Assembly (NCBI RefSeq): GCF_030705305.1
Contig: NZ_JAUZEE010000001.1
Coordinates: 310,001-374,000, forward strand
Direction: 5' to 3'
From: Leptothrix discophora
GTDB taxonomy: Bacteria; Pseudomonadota; Gammaproteobacteria; Burkholderiales; Burkholderiaceae_C
DNA: 64,000 nt
Shown: piece after piece, positions 18,877 to 28,084 of the stretch
Layout of the letters: every line of letters starts with the position of its first letter
Position numbering within the stretch: position 1 is the first letter of the stretch
Made by a program: the position numbers and the translations under genes
The notes under the pieces: generated by a model
Told to the model about the DNA's origin: nothing
Seen by the model: the letters and a program-made list of their open reading frames with translations, nothing else
Databases searched by the model: none

Positions 18877-20031
18877 TCAGCGCCTCACGCCGCACCCCAG
18901 CGGCGTTGCCGGCAGGCTGGCCGGCACGCGGCCGTAGGCCTGTGGCAGCGACACCGTGCGCAGCTGCGGCAGGACCTTGGTGCCGAAGGTCTCGCACTCG
19001 TCCAGATGCGGGTAGCCCGAGAAGATGAAGGCCCGCATGCCCATGGCCATGTACGCGTGGATGCGGCTGAGCACCTGGTCGACGCTGCCGACCAGCGCGG
19101 CGCCGCAGCCGCTGCGGGCGCGGCCGATGCCGGTCCAGAGCAGGTCCTCGACATAGCCCTCGTCGTCGGCCCGCTCGCGGTTGGTGCGCTGCAGCGCAAC
19201 GCCCAGGCTGGTGGCGTCCAGGGCGCGGGCGCGGATGGCGCGGCCTTCGTCGTCGTCCAGGCGCGAGACCAGTTCGCGCGCGGCCTCGCGGGCCTCGGCC
19301 TCGGTGTCGCGCACGATCATGTGAACGCGCAGGCCGTAGTCGAGCACCCGGCCATGCCGCTCGGCCTGTTCATGGACCTCGCGCATGCGCTGGGCCAGCA
19401 TCTCGCGCGGCTCGGGCCACATCAGGTAGGTGTCGCAATGCTCGCCGCACAGGGCCAGCGCGTCCGGGCTGTAGCCACCGAAGTACAGCAAGGGCCCGCC
19501 GGTCTGGTAGGGCCGCACCGGGTCGGTCGACAGGCCCTTGAGCTGGTAGATCTCGCCGTCGTGGTCGAGGGTCTCGCGCGTCCAGCCCTGCTTGAGGATC
19601 TGCACCACCTCGCGCGAGCGGCGGTAGCGCAGCTCGCTCGATTCCTGCTGGCCGGGGAAGTCCGAGGAGATCACGTTGAGCGTCAGGCGGCCCTGCAGCA
19701 GGTGGTCCAGCGTGGCGACCGTGCGGGCCAGCATCGCCGGGTGCATCTCGCCGCAGCGGATCGCCGCCAGCAGGTTCATGCGCGTGGTCAACGGCGCCAT
19801 CGCGGCGACGAAGCTCAGCGTGTCCTGCCCGACCTGGTAGGACGAGGGGCAGAGCATGTTGCGGTAGCCCAGCGCCTCGGCCCGCAGCGCGATGCGGCGG
19901 GTGTGCTCCCAGCTGCTGCGCAGATCGCCATCGGGCACGCCGAGGTGGCGGTAGTCGTCCGAGCACAGCGGCGCGAACCAGGACACCTCGGCACCGTCGA
20001 TGTCGGCACCACGGATCGGGACGATGCTCAT
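18877..20031 (-). CDS. LLM-class flavin-dependent monooxygenase (alkanesulfonate monooxygenase-like)
   Basis: Bacterial luciferase-like FMNH2-dependent monooxygenase of 384 residues, close to the length of SsuD (about 380). I chose the ATG at 20031, which has AAGGAG about 7 bp upstream; an open frame extends to 20148 but gives a poor N-terminus. Family landmarks are EALGYRNMLCPSSY, the ISSDFPGQQESSELRYRRSRE region and FGGYSPDALALC. In SsuD-type enzymes this fold desulfonates organosulfonates with reduced FMN. No flavin reductase or ssu transporter is adjacent, so the true substrate is uncertain. It is divergent from the GntR gene across 101 bp and converges with the GH31 gene. Confidence 0.82.
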   Translation of the reverse strand: MSIVPIRGADIDGAEVSWFAPLCSDDYRHLGVPDGDLRSSWEHTRRIALRAEALGYRNMLCPSSYQVGQDTLSFVAAMAPLTTRMNLLAAIRCGEMHPAMLARTVATLDHLLQGRLTLNVISSDFPGQQESSELRYRRSREVVQILKQGWTRETLDHDGEIYQLKGLSTDPVRPYQTGGPLLYFGGYSPDALALCGEHCDTYLMWPEPREMLAQRMREVHEQAERHGRVLDYGLRVHMIVRDTEAEAREAARELVSRLDDDEGRAIRARALDATSLGVALQRTNRERADDEGYVEDLLWTGIGRARSGCGAALVGSVDQVLSRIHAYMAMGMRAFIFSGYPHLDECETFGTKVLPQLRTVSLPQAYGRVPASLPATPLGCGVRR

Positions 20032-20132
20032 CGCCAGCTCCTTGAAGACATGAATCAATCGTAGAGGACTTGAGCCCCGTGCCGGCATCCCCAGGGGTAA
20101 GTCCCGAGCCTTGCGTTTGACATACTGGCCCG

Positions 20133-20864
20133 ATGCCCAGCCCTGCAAGCGTTGCCTCTGCGCCGGCCCTGCCGGTCTACCGCCAGGTCGCCGAACTGCT
20201 CGCGCGCCAGATCCGCGCCGGCTACTGGCACGAGGGCGAGCGGCTGCCGCCGGAGGCCGAGCTGGCGGTGACGCTGCAGGTCGCCGTGGGCACGTTGCGC
20301 AAGGCGCTGGCGCTGCTGGCCGAGCAAGAACTGCTCGAACGGGTGCAGGGCTCGGGCACCTACGTCAAGCGGGTCTCGCGCCGCCGCCGGCTCTACGAGC
20401 TGCTGCGGCTGGAACTGCGCCACACCGGCCCGGGCCTGCCGACCGCGCGCGTCCTCGACGTCGCCCGGCTGGCGCGGCCGGCCGAGCTGCCGGCCTTCGG
20501 CGGGCCGCCCTGCGACGAGGCCTGGCGGGTGCGCCGGCTGCGCCTGCTCAGCGGCGAGCCGGTGGCGCTGGAGGAGATCTGGTTCAGCGGCGCACGCTGC
20601 GACACGCTCAGCGCCGAAGAACTGGGCGACTCGATGTACGGCTTCTACCAGCAGCGTTTCCAGCTCTGGATCGCGCGGGTCGAGGACCGCCTCGGCGCCG
20701 CCCCCGCACCCGACTGGGCCGCACCGCCCTTCGGCCTGCGACCGGGCGAGAGCGCCGGCCACATCGAGCGCATCGCCTGGACCGCCGGCAACGCGGTGGC
20801 CGAGTGCTCGCAGACCTGGTTCGACCCGGCGCGCTGCTGCTACACGTCGCGCCTGAGCCAGTGA
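20133..20864 (+). CDS. GntR-family transcriptional regulator (HutC/UTRA subfamily)
   Basis: One-component regulator of 243 residues. Residues about 10-80 are a GntR winged helix (PVYRQVAELLARQIRAGYW, LPPEAELAVTLQVAVGTLRK, GSGTYVKR). The C-terminal part (about 90-240) has UTRA-type ligand-binding features such as RRLRLLSGEPVALEEIWFSG. It lies 101 bp from the divergent flavin monooxygenase, whose expression it may control together with its own; this is inferred from layout only. The ligand is unknown. Confidence 0.88.
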   Translation: MPSPASVASAPALPVYRQVAELLARQIRAGYWHEGERLPPEAELAVTLQVAVGTLRKALALLAEQELLERVQGSGTYVKRVSRRRRLYELLRLELRHTGPGLPTARVLDVARLARPAELPAFGGPPCDEAWRVRRLRLLSGEPVALEEIWFSGARCDTLSAEELGDSMYGFYQQRFQLWIARVEDRLGAAPAPDWAAPPFGLRPGESAGHIERIAWTAGNAVAECSQTWFDPARCCYTSRLSQ

Positions 20865-20893
20865 GGCTCTGGCCGGTTTCCTACACTCGCGCC

Positions 20894-21943
20894 ATGCGCA
20901 TTCCCGCCCTTGAACAGCCCCTGATCGACCTCGGCGCCAAGCCCGTGCATGTGCGCCGGCTGTTGCGCACCTGGCTGAACGCGCTGCCCGACGATGCCGG
21001 GCGCAGCAAGCCCGAGCACTTCCTGCCGCAGGCCGTGCGCGAGGCGCTGCCCGGCTGGCGCGCGATGCTGGACGGCCTCGCGCGGCTGCATTCGCAGCAC
21101 CCTGGCGAGGACGGTTCGGCCCGGTTGCTGGTCGACCTGGCCGACGGCCAGCAGGTCGAGAGCGTGCTGCTGCAGCGCGACGGCCTGTGCGTGTCCACGC
21201 AGGTCGGCTGCGCGGTCGGCTGCGTCTTCTGCATGACCGGCCGCGAGGGCCTGATCCGCCAGGTCGGCAGCGCCGAGATCGTCGCCCAGGTGGCGCTGGC
21301 GCGGCGGCTGCGGCGGGTCCGCAAGGTCGTGTTCATGGGCATGGGCGAGCCGGCCCACAACCTCGACAACGTGATGGAGGCGATCGAGCTGCTGGGCACC
21401 GTCGGCGGCATCGGCCACAAGGAGCTGGTGTTCTCGACCGTCGGTGATGAGCGGGTCTTCGAGCGCCTGCCGCAAGGCCCCGTCAAGCCGGCGCTGGCGC
21501 TGTCGCTGCACACCACCCAGGCCGACCTTCGCGCGCAGCTGCTGCCGCGTGCGCCGCGCTACGAACCGGCCGAGCTGCTCGCCCGTGGCGAGGCCTACGC
21601 CCGTGCGACCGGCTACCCGATGCAGGTCCAGTGGACCCTGCTGCGCGGCATCAACGACGGTGCCGACGAGCTCGATGCGCTGGTCGAGCTGATGCGCGGC
21701 AAGTACGCGGTGCTCAACATGATCCCGTACAACAGCGTGCCGGACCTGCCCTTCGAGCGGCCGGACTGGGAACAGGCGGCGGCCATCGCCCGCCACCTGC
21801 ACCGCCGCGGCGTGCTGACCAAGCTGCGCCAGTCCGCCGGCCAGGACGTCGACGGCGGCTGCGGCCAGCTGCGCGCCCGGGCGGCGGGCGAGCGGCCGGT
21901 GAAGGTGGTGCGCCAGGTGGTCGCGCCGCCGTCGCTGGCCTGA
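20894..21943 (+). CDS. RlmN/Cfr-family radical SAM RNA methyltransferase
   Basis: Radical S-adenosylmethionine methyltransferase of 349 residues. The 4Fe-4S-binding cluster is C-A-V-G-C-V-F-C, the CxxxCxxC form of RlmN and Cfr, followed by MTGREGLIRQVGSAEIV. MGMGEPAHNLDNV is the GGEP-like SAM-binding segment, and a late cysteine in DGGCGQLRA matches the methyl-carrier cysteine. Family members methylate C2 or C8 of an adenosine in 23S rRNA, and RlmN also acts on tRNA. The N-terminal domain is shorter than in E. coli RlmN, so this may be a second, divergent copy. TACACT at 20882-20887 could be a -10 element. The upstream GntR gene ends 29 bp earlier. Confidence 0.85.
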   Translation: MRIPALEQPLIDLGAKPVHVRRLLRTWLNALPDDAGRSKPEHFLPQAVREALPGWRAMLDGLARLHSQHPGEDGSARLLVDLADGQQVESVLLQRDGLCVSTQVGCAVGCVFCMTGREGLIRQVGSAEIVAQVALARRLRRVRKVVFMGMGEPAHNLDNVMEAIELLGTVGGIGHKELVFSTVGDERVFERLPQGPVKPALALSLHTTQADLRAQLLPRAPRYEPAELLARGEAYARATGYPMQVQWTLLRGINDGADELDALVELMRGKYAVLNMIPYNSVPDLPFERPDWEQAAAIARHLHRRGVLTKLRQSAGQDVDGGCGQLRARAAGERPVKVVRQVVAPPSLA

Positions 21944-22237
21944 CGAGACCCCTTGCAGCCCGGGCCGCGATCCCGGGAAATGGATCGTCGTCGTGATGTT
22001 CCGCAAGCATGGAACTGGCAGCGCTTGGGTATTGATGCTTGCTGCGTATCGGCGATTGCTTCGGTGTTGCCGCGATAACGTTTGGGTATTTCGAGAAACC
22101 CGTTTCACCTTGTTGGCTACATGTTCTTGTAGTTTGTATTGCATTTATTGGTGGGATTCATTGTTGGATTTTTCACGTAACTGACATGACGCGCAGAGAC
22201 GATCCGGCCATTCAATCGATGGATATCGGAGCGGATC
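21944..22237 (+). other. Low-GC leader upstream of the RTX-like gene
   Basis: About 290 bp between the methyltransferase stop and the RTX start. It begins with a GC hairpin made of two CCCGGG blocks around 21959-21976. It is then strikingly richer in A and T than the rest of the window, with runs such as GTAGTTTGTATTGCATTTAT. Several TTGNNN/TANNNT-like pairs can be drawn but none is convincing, so no promoter is assigned. Short frames inside (for example 21993-22184) lack coding character. The composition suggests a horizontally acquired or silencer-bound regulatory region. Confidence 0.5.
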
Positions 22238-25200
22238 ATGGGTGTCGAAACGTGGAACTACGGTGACGTCAACATCTGGGAAGGTGTGACCGATCGGACG
22301 GTGCATCTCGAAGGCGGCGGGCCTCACACCGTTCGCGCCAGCAACAAGGCCATCACCTACCTGCGAATCTTCGACGGCGCTGGCAACGACGACATCAGCG
22401 TGGGTGCACTCAACACGGAAATCTACAGTGGGTCGGGCAACGATCGGTATTTCATCGAATCCGGCATCAACGCGACCATCTACAACGGCAGCGGCTACAA
22501 GAACGTTGGTTCCAATTATCTGGCCGGCAGCATCAACGTGTATGAAACGAACTGGTGGAGTCAACGAAACACCCAAGTTTCAGCCAGGTATTCCTACGTG
22601 CAGTCAGGCTTTGCAGACGACACGATTTCTGCTTATGGGCTGTCGCAGGCCCTCGTGGAGGATGCGGGTGGCAACAACACCGTTCACTTGAGCGGCTCAG
22701 GTTATCTGAAGGCATCCCTCGGACACGGCAGCAACAACGTCCATCTGTGGTCGGGTTGGGGCGCTGACATCGTCCAGTCTGGCGGCAATTTATCTGTCTC
22801 GGGCCATGAGTATCGCGGTGGCGACACGACGATCCAGTCCACCGATCATTGGGGCACGAGTTTCTACAACCTGGCGTATGACGGCTCGTCCTGGTCGACC
22901 AAGGTGGATGCACGTGTCAGCAACCACGCGACCATCAACGCCTACGGCCTGAGCTGGAACTCAATCAACCTGTGGGGCTCGGACGGCGGCAGCAAGCTCG
23001 ACATCAGTTCGCCGGGCAGCAACGTGATCTGGGCAACCCGCGGAAATGACCTGATCAATTTCTGGATGGGCGGCAGTTGGACCGAGGTCAACCTCGACAG
23101 CGGCAACGACGAATTGCGCATCCATTCGGGGGTCAGCGCCAAGGTCACCATGAACTCGGGTGACAAGACCATCGTCACGAACCATCTGGCAGGAGACCTC
23201 AACATTCACGAGGGGTGCTGGTGGGGCAACAGCCGTCGCTCCATCCATGTGTCGGCTGGCAATACCTTTGTCCAGACCGGCTTTGGCGACGACACCATCA
23301 ACGCCTTCGGCCTCTGGTCCACCCGTGTCGAGGATGCCGGTGGCAACAACTCGATCGAGGCACGAGGCGCTGGCGTGATCGTGAGGACAGGCCACGGCAA
23401 CGACACCATCGACGTCAGCGGTGTCTCGGCCCGGGTGTCCAGCGGCAATGGCAACGACCGCGTCACGCTCGACGGGGTGGATGCCCATCTCGACGACGGC
23501 GACACCTGGGGCGACAAGCGCGTGCTGGCGCGCGCCGGAGGCGCCTACGTCGACACCGGACATGGCAACGACACGGTCGACTTCCACGGCCTGGGCACGC
23601 GCATCGCCACGGCCGGCGGCAACGACACGGTCGTGGCACGCGGCATTGGCGCGTCCATCGACACGGGGGCGGGCGACGACGTCGTGGACCTTCGGGCCGC
23701 TGGCGCAACGCTCAATACCGGTGATGGCAACGACCGCGTCTGGAGCCTGGGCATCGGCGGGCAGGGGATCGACCTGGGCAACGGCGACGACACGGTCGAA
23801 GCCTATGGGGGCGTCAACGTCATCCATGCCGGGCGCTGGGGCCGCAAGTCGGTGACGGTCGGCGGCGGCGCGAACGTCGTGCAGGTCGGCCATGGTGACA
23901 GCACGGTGCATGCCTCGGGCGGCCTCAACGTGGTGCTGACGGGCCATGGCAGCAACGTGGTCGATGCCTACGGGGGCGGCAACTTCGTGCTCAACGGCAA
24001 CGGCCGCTTCTCGTCCAAGGTCTACGGCGGCCTGAACGTGGTGCTGACCGGGCAGGGCGCGGCCACGCTGGATGCCTACGGCAGCACCAACATCCTGATG
24101 GCGGGTGACGGCGGCAACACCATCCGCGCCTACGGCGTGGGCTACCTGACGGGCATCGGCAACCTCATCATCTCGGGCAGTGGCAACGACCGCATCAAGG
24201 CAGGCAGCCTGCTGGGCGTGGCCACCACGAGCTTTGGCGTCAGTGACGACGAGTTCTCCTTCGACCGCGTGGTCGTGATGGACAAGGACGCGGGCGAGAC
24301 GATCAAGAAGACCACGCTCAACATCGTCAGCCTGGTGCTCAACGCGGCGACCAATGCCGGCAACATCGTCATCGCTGGCGACGGCCACAACAAGGTCAAG
24401 GCCTTCGGCGGCTACAACATGATCCAGAGCGGATCGGGCGACGACGAGGTCACGATGGTGGGCGGCTTCAACGGGGCGCTGGTCGGCAACGGCCGCAACC
24501 GCATCTTCTCGATCGGCTCGGCCAACATCGTGGTGGCGGGTTCGGGCCATGACGAGATGCAGGCCCTGGGCGGTGCCAACGTCTTCTTCGCCAATGCGGG
24601 CAACAACCGCATGACCGCGATCGGCGGGGGCAACCTGTTTGTCGCGGCCGATGGCGACGACGACATGCTGGCGGTCGGCGGCGGCAACATCGCCATCCTC
24701 GGCGGTGGCAACAACACCGCGCTGCTGGCGGGTGGTTTGGGCAACGTGGTGCAGGCTGGCTCGGGGGACGACCGCGTGATCAGCCTCGGGCAGTGGAACG
24801 TGATGGTGCTGGGCGACGGCAACAACACGGTCGGCGCATTGGGCGGTGGTGGCAACCTCGTGTGGACGGGCAGCGGCAACGACACCGTGATCGCGCTCGG
24901 CCTGTATGTCGGCAACATCCTGCTGCTGGGCGATGGCAACAACTTCGCGATCGCCGGTGGCAGGGCCAACGTGGTCCTGACGGGCAGTGGCCGCGACAGC
25001 GTCCTGGCGGTCGGCCAATACAACCTGGTCAGCACCGCCAACGGCATCGACAACGTGATCGCCATCGGCCAGTACAACCTGGTCCACACCGGCGGAGACG
25101 CCGACATCGCCGCCGTCATCGGCCAGACCAACTTCGTCCACACCGGCTGGGGCGACGATGTCGCCGTGGTCGTCGGCAAGACCAACATCGTGCTGACCGA

Positions 25201-28084
25201 GGCGGGCGACGACGTGGCGCTGGTGATCGGGCAGAACAACTTCATGCTGTCGGGCAGCGGCCATGACATGGTGGGCGTGTTCGGCGAGACCAACTACGTG
25301 CTGACCGGCAGCGGTCACGACCTGGTGGCGGTGTTCGGCACGAAGAACAGGGTGGCGACCGACAACGAGATCGTCTTCACCGACGATGACCTCGGCGCGC
25401 TGAAGGAGTCCAAGAAGGTCAAGGGCTTCAATGCCAAGGATGAGGACTGGTCCAAGAAGACCGGCATGGACGTCTCGACCCAGGCCGAGCTGAAGCTCTC
25501 GATGGACCTGTCCTTCTACTTCCCGGACATCGAGTTCTCGACCCCCAATTCCAACGACTGGAAGTACCCGACCCTGACGCTGCCGTCGGTCAGCTACCAG
25601 ATTCCGTCCACGCCCGCGCTGCGGTCTTCGCCGGCCTACGAATACGGCACGCTCGGCAGCTATGGCCTGCCGTCGCTGAGTTTTCCGTTGCTCAGCACGC
25701 CGGAACTGCAACTGCCGGGCATCACGGTGCCGTCGTTTAGCCTGCCGAACTTCGAGGACATGGGCGTCGACATCGGCCAGCTCAAGCCGAACTTCTTCGT
25801 CGACTTCAACGTGGGCTCCGACTGGCTGGGCGGTGCGTCGTCCGGCTTCCAGTCACTGACGGGCCTGCCCGGCCCGACCGGCGGCAGTTCGGGCACGCTG
25901 CTGGGCGGCAAGCTCAGCGTGCAACCCAAGGTCACGGGCGATGTCGGCTTCGACCATGCCGACCTGACCGGCAAGGTCAGCGGCCACACCGAGGCCAGCG
26001 CCAACGCCATCGTGGCCCATGCCAGCACGCATGCGAGCGGACAGGCGGCGGCAAGCACCGATGGCACGAACAGCAGCTCGGGCAAGGTGTTCGGTGCGGG
26101 CAATGTCTTCAGCGACGCGGGCAGCGCCAGCGCCAGCAGCGCCACATCCACCGGCACGACGTCCAGCGGCACCGAGTACGCCTTGCCCACGCTGTCCTTC
26201 GGGGACATCAAGTTGCCCGACCTTCAGCTCAACGGCTTTGACTTTGGCGGCTACGCCAAGCTCTTCACCACGCTGTTCTCGGGGCGCGACCTGTTCGGCG
26301 CGACCTTGCCGGACTTCAGCCTGCCGGAGTTCAAGGTCGACGACATCAAGCTCAGCGACCACGTGGGCGGCACGCAAGCCCTGACGATCAAGGGCACGAG
26401 CTATGCGTTGCCTAGCTTGTCCTTGCCGCGCGTGGCCGGTCTGGACTACCAGTCCCGCTTGCCGTCGCTCGGCACGAACTACCGGTTCAACCAGGGCGAG
26501 GGCGACGTCGCGGTCGTCGGCGGGCAGGACAACCGCGTCATGACCGGCCCCGGCGACGACCTGGCGCTGGTGCTGGGCCAGACCAACATCCTGCTGATGG
26601 GCGAGGGCAACGATGCGGGCCTCCTGGTCGGCGAGAAGAACGCCTGGCGCGGCGGCAAGGGCAACGACTTCATCCTCGCCGGCGGCAAGGAGAACACGCT
26701 CAAGGGCCAGGAAGACAACGACGTCGTGCTGGCGCTGGGCCTGACCAACAAGGTCGAGGGCGGCTCCGGCGATGACGTGCTGTTGGCGTTGGGCAAGTCC
26801 AACGCGGTCGATGGTGGCGAAGGCAAGGACCTGATGCTGGTGATCGGCATGAACAACGACATCAACGGCAAGGCCGAGGACACGACCGGCGACGGCAACG
26901 ACACCCTGCTGGTGCTGGGCATGGAGAACACGGTCAAGGCCGGTCGCGGTGACGACTGGGTCATCGCCTGCGGCATGACCAACGACATCGACGGCGGCCA
27001 GGGCGGCGACATGGTGCTGGCGGTCGGCTGGAGCAACAAGGTCTACGGCGACTTCAGCGCTGCCGACAACGGCAACGACGTGGTCGCGTTCCTGGGCGGC
27101 AAGAACCAGATCCAGGGCAATGGCGGCAACGACCTGATCCTCGGCGCGGGCCTGGGCAACGTGGTGCAGGGCAATGCCGGCAAGGACATCGTGCTGACCG
27201 CTGGCCTGGCCCAGCAGGTCGACCTGGGCGAGGGCGATGACCGCTCGTTCACGCTGGGTGCCAGCAACGCGGTCCAGGGCGGTCTGGGCAACGACGTCAT
27301 GTACGTGGCCGGCGCGACGAACAACGTGATGGCCGGCAGCGGCGACGACGTGCTGTTCGCGATCGGTGCCGCCAACCTGCTGTGGGGCCAGGACGGCAAC
27401 GACGTCTTCCTGGCGCGCGGCATCGCCAGCCGGCAACTGGCTGACGTGGGGAAACTGTCGTGCACGGTCGACGCGATCGACCGTGCGCTCGATGCCCTTG
27501 ACAGCCTGGGCCGCGGCCTGAGCGGCGAGGCGGTCCCCAAGACGCTCGACGACTACGTCCGCAGCGACAACACCAACGCCTATGCCTACGGCGCGGCTGG
27601 CAGCGACAGCTTCTATTCGGGCTTCCAGAACCTGATCGCCGACGGTGGCGAAGGCGATGACCGCTATGCCTACTACCTCGGCGACGGTCGCATGACGGTG
27701 CGCGACCTGGGCACCGGTTCGAACACGCTGACCGTGCATGCCGAGCAGATCCGCAGCCTCGGTGCCAGCGTCGACATCGTCGCGTCGGACCTCTACTACA
27801 ACAGCGCCAGCCGCACGATCTCGGTCATCAAGGCGGGCACGACCTACGGCGAGATCGTGCTCGACGGCTTTGGCGGCAAGGACGACGCCATCGTGCTCCA
27901 AGGCGTCGACGGCGCAAAGTCGGTGGCCCTGTCGTCCATGGCCAGCCACGCCGGCGGCGCCACGACGCCCTGGTCGCCGACCTTGCCGGCCAGCACGGCG
28001 GGCACGACCGCGCCGGTTGACATGGCCAAGCTGTACGACTACCTCGACAGCCGCCTGGCGATCAACGCGGCGGTGCTGGCTTGA
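22238..28084 (+). CDS. Giant RTX-like repeat protein with C-terminal type I secretion-style region
   Basis: Protein of 1948 residues, probably exported and calcium-binding. The start ATG has GGAG 6 bp upstream. Residues 80-173 and 304-395 are two copies of a Trp/Asn-rich module. Residues 396-700 hold irregular G-x-G-N-D turns. Residues 723-1043 and 1427-1728 hold about 18 and 16 copies of an 18-residue unit, consensus hGxxNhhxxGxGxDxhxh. Between them (1044-1426) lies a Leu/Pro/Ser/Thr linker with repeated LPxhSLP motifs. The C-terminal 220 residues contain a helix, final GGEGDDRYAYYLGDG turns and a beta domain like those following RTX repeats, ending in a hydrophobic tail (LAINAAVLA). No N-terminal signal peptide is visible. 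Two HlyC-like acyltransferase genes follow, the first overlapping by 4 bp. Toxin, adhesin or surface-layer roles are all possible; the name is by architecture only. Confidence 0.85.
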   Translation: MGVETWNYGDVNIWEGVTDRTVHLEGGGPHTVRASNKAITYLRIFDGAGNDDISVGALNTEIYSGSGNDRYFIESGINATIYNGSGYKNVGSNYLAGSINVYETNWWSQRNTQVSARYSYVQSGFADDTISAYGLSQALVEDAGGNNTVHLSGSGYLKASLGHGSNNVHLWSGWGADIVQSGGNLSVSGHEYRGGDTTIQSTDHWGTSFYNLAYDGSSWSTKVDARVSNHATINAYGLSWNSINLWGSDGGSKLDISSPGSNVIWATRGNDLINFWMGGSWTEVNLDSGNDELRIHSGVSAKVTMNSGDKTIVTNHLAGDLNIHEGCWWGNSRRSIHVSAGNTFVQTGFGDDTINAFGLWSTRVEDAGGNNSIEARGAGVIVRTGHGNDTIDVSGVSARVSSGNGNDRVTLDGVDAHLDDGDTWGDKRVLARAGGAYVDTGHGNDTVDFHGLGTRIATAGGNDTVVARGIGASIDTGAGDDVVDLRAAGATLNTGDGNDRVWSLGIGGQGIDLGNGDDTVEAYGGVNVIHAGRWGRKSVTVGGGANVVQVGHGDSTVHASGGLNVVLTGHGSNVVDAYGGGNFVLNGNGRFSSKVYGGLNVVLTGQGAATLDAYGSTNILMAGDGGNTIRAYGVGYLTGIGNLIISGSGNDRIKAGSLLGVATTSFGVSDDEFSFDRVVVMDKDAGETIKKTTLNIVSLVLNAATNAGNIVIAGDGHNKVKAFGGYNMIQSGSGDDEVTMVGGFNGALVGNGRNRIFSIGSANIVVAGSGHDEMQALGGANVFFANAGNNRMTAIGGGNLFVAADGDDDMLAVGGGNIAILGGGNNTALLAGGLGNVVQAGSGDDRVISLGQWNVMVLGDGNNTVGALGGGGNLVWTGSGNDTVIALGLYVGNILLLGDGNNFAIAGGRANVVLTGSGRDSVLAVGQYNLVSTANGIDNVIAIGQYNLVHTGGDADIAAVIGQTNFVHTGWGDDVAVVVGKTNIVLTEAGDDVALVIGQNNFMLSGSGHDMVGVFGETNYVLTGSGHDLVAVFGTKNRVATDNEIVFTDDDLGALKESKKVKGFNAKDEDWSKKTGMDVSTQAELKLSMDLSFYFPDIEFSTPNSNDWKYPTLTLPSVSYQIPSTPALRSSPAYEYGTLGSYGLPSLSFPLLSTPELQLPGITVPSFSLPNFEDMGVDIGQLKPNFFVDFNVGSDWLGGASSGFQSLTGLPGPTGGSSGTLLGGKLSVQPKVTGDVGFDHADLTGKVSGHTEASANAIVAHASTHASGQAAASTDGTNSSSGKVFGAGNVFSDAGSASASSATSTGTTSSGTEYALPTLSFGDIKLPDLQLNGFDFGGYAKLFTTLFSGRDLFGATLPDFSLPEFKVDDIKLSDHVGGTQALTIKGTSYALPSLSLPRVAGLDYQSRLPSLGTNYRFNQGEGDVAVVGGQDNRVMTGPGDDLALVLGQTNILLMGEGNDAGLLVGEKNAWRGGKGNDFILAGGKENTLKGQEDNDVVLALGLTNKVEGGSGDDVLLALGKSNAVDGGEGKDLMLVIGMNNDINGKAEDTTGDGNDTLLVLGMENTVKAGRGDDWVIACGMTNDIDGGQGGDMVLAVGWSNKVYGDFSAADNGNDVVAFLGGKNQIQGNGGNDLILGAGLGNVVQGNAGKDIVLTAGLAQQVDLGEGDDRSFTLGASNAVQGGLGNDVMYVAGATNNVMAGSGDDVLFAIGAANLLWGQDGNDVFLARGIASRQLADVGKLSCTVDAIDRALDALDSLGRGLSGEAVPKTLDDYVRSDNTNAYAYGAAGSDSFYSGFQNLIADGGEGDDRYAYYLGDGRMTVRDLGTGSNTLTVHAEQIRSLGASVDIVASDLYYNSASRTISVIKAGTTYGEIVLDGFGGKDDAIVLQGVDGAKSVALSSMASHAGGATTPWSPTLPASTAGTTAPVDMAKLYDYLDSRLAINAAVLA
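24404..25366 (+). repeat. Coding repeat block 1: about 18 copies of an 18-residue (54-bp) RTX-like unit
   Basis: Inside the RTX-like gene, residues 723-1043. Each unit has two nine-residue halves: one resembling GGxNhVhx (for example LGGANVFFA) and one resembling the calcium-binding turn GxGxDxhxA (for example GSGDDRVIS). A few units carry one or two extra residues. Units at the end of the block become IGQTNFVHT-like, showing gradual divergence along the array. Confidence 0.85.
26516..27420 (+). repeat. Coding repeat block 2: about 16 copies of the 18-residue RTX-like unit
   Basis: Residues 1427-1728 of the RTX-like protein. It has the same period as block 1 but more acidic and Lys-containing units (LGKSNAVDGGEGKDLMLV). 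Two units carry 5-6 extra residues (around 26870 and 27050). The GxGxD half is better conserved than in block 1, so this is probably the stronger calcium-binding array. Confidence 0.85.

Noticed and set aside
20117-20122. Perfect TTGACA as a -35 element for the GntR gene
   Set aside because: It lies only 10 bp before the start codon, leaving no room for a -10 and transcription start.
21993-22184. 63-codon frame in the RTX leader
   Set aside because: No ribosome-binding site or protein-like pattern; better read as an AT-rich control region.
22961-25711. 916-codon minus-strand frame in the RTX gene
   Set aside because: Its apparent repeats are the reverse complement of the RTX coding repeats.
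24404-27420. Possible CRISPR or DNA-level tandem array
   Set aside because: The period is 54 bp and in frame, units vary freely at the DNA level, and conservation is at protein level, so it is a coding repeat.
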